Source: DASPPM01 sp035604475 (GTDB lineage: Bacteria; Pseudomonadota; Alphaproteobacteria; JACZXZ01). Taken from it: a stretch of 16,947 bases of DNA. Each line of letters opens with the position of its first letter. Within the stretch, counting starts at the first letter, position 1. This document shows, piece after piece, positions 16,714-16,947 of the stretch. The DNA lies in the NCBI GenBank assembly GCA_035604475.1, contig DATNIJ010000287.1:1-16947 (forward strand), read 5' to 3'. The notes under the pieces were generated by a model. It was given only the letters and a program-made list of their open reading frames with translations, ran no database searches and was not told where the DNA came from. A program made the position numbers and the translations under genes.

Positions 16714-16920
16714 ATGGCAACCGGTACCGTCAAGTTCTTCAACAATCAGCGCGGCTTCGGCTTCATCCAGCCGCAGGACGGCTCGAAGGACGTCTTCGTG
16801 CACATCAGCGCGGTCGAGCGCGCCGGCATGGCGACGCTCAGCGAGGGGCAGAAGGTGTCGTTCGAGATCGAGCGCGGCCGCGACGGGCGCGTTTCCGCCA
16901 TCAATCTCGCGGCGGCATAA
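16714..16920 (+). CDS. Cold-shock domain protein (CspA family)
   Basis: A 68-residue single cold-shock domain beginning MATGTVKFFNNQRGFGFIQP. RNP1 is GFGFI (14-18) and RNP2 is DVFVHI (26-31), the two nucleic-acid-binding motifs of this OB-fold. Such proteins bind single-stranded RNA or DNA and keep mRNA unfolded, often as RNA chaperones at low temperature or in stationary phase. The usual Lys before GFGF is Arg here, a common variant. TTAGGAGG at 16701-16708 is a near-perfect Shine-Dalgarno, five bases before the ATG, the best in the window. The long leader with hairpins suggests post-transcriptional control. Which Csp paralog it is cannot be told from sequence alone. The last 27 bases of the window after its stop show nothing distinctive. 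Confidence 0.97.
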   Translation: MATGTVKFFNNQRGFGFIQPQDGSKDVFVHISAVERAGMATLSEGQKVSFEIERGRDGRVSAINLAAA

Positions 16921-16947
16921 CCCTCCCCTTAGCTGGGATTTGACCAA

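Noticed and set aside
16641..16943. A 100-codon plus-strand frame overlapping the cold-shock gene
   Set aside because: It reads through the cold-shock gene in another frame, is Arg-rich, and has no ribosome-binding site.

Overview
The window is a GC-rich, gene-dense chromosomal segment. It most resembles an alphaproteobacterium (Rhodospirillales/Hyphomicrobiales-like), judged from the glyQ-glyS-ppdK arrangement, the type of dihydroorotase paralog, the YgfZ next to envelope genes and the TTGACC/TTGGCA-type -35 boxes. This placement is an inference from gene content; there is no rRNA or other marker in the window. No tRNA, rRNA, insertion sequence, CRISPR array or replication origin was seen.

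Layout. (1) 1-1428: the N-terminal part of a patatin-like phospholipase on the minus strand, running off the left edge; divergent from it a small GYD-domain protein and a small membrane-anchored protein with four cysteines. (2) 1481-7214: a tight housekeeping operon glyQ-glyS-ppdK (glycyl-tRNA synthetase alpha and beta, then pyruvate phosphate dikinase) with a good promoter and a hairpin right after ppdK. (3) 7284-8501: a HIT-family protein, then an AbrB/MazE-like antitoxin plus Doc/Fic-type toxin under a conspicuous AT-rich palindromic operator, followed by a structured inverted-repeat intergenic element. (4) 8503-9417: ygfZ, minus strand. (5) 9520-16498: a co-directional envelope-polysaccharide cluster of four glycosyltransferases (GT4-like, GT9, GT2, GT4), then a glutamine-dependent asparagine-synthase-like amidotransferase and a dihydroorotase-like amidohydrolase. 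From the GT9 gene to asnB the reading frames touch or overlap (ATGA/TGATG), so these four are almost certainly translationally coupled. (6) 16714-16920: a cold-shock-domain protein behind a long leader that contains stable hairpins.

How the genes fit together. glyQ, glyS and ppdK form a translation/carbon-metabolism unit. The toxin-antitoxin pair looks like an accessory insertion between HIT and ygfZ. The glycosyltransferases probably build an LPS core or other surface glycan. The coupled amidotransferase may put an amide on a sugar carboxylate rather than make free asparagine. The dihydroorotase paralog at the end has Gln in place of the first metal-binding His of the D-x-H-x-H motif, so its reaction is uncertain.

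The most interesting points are the amidotransferase/amidohydrolase pair in the glycan cluster, the compound operator of the toxin-antitoxin module, the structured repeat at 8394-8501, and the cold-shock leader hairpin. I see no clear evidence of a wholly new system; everything here belongs to recognisable families.
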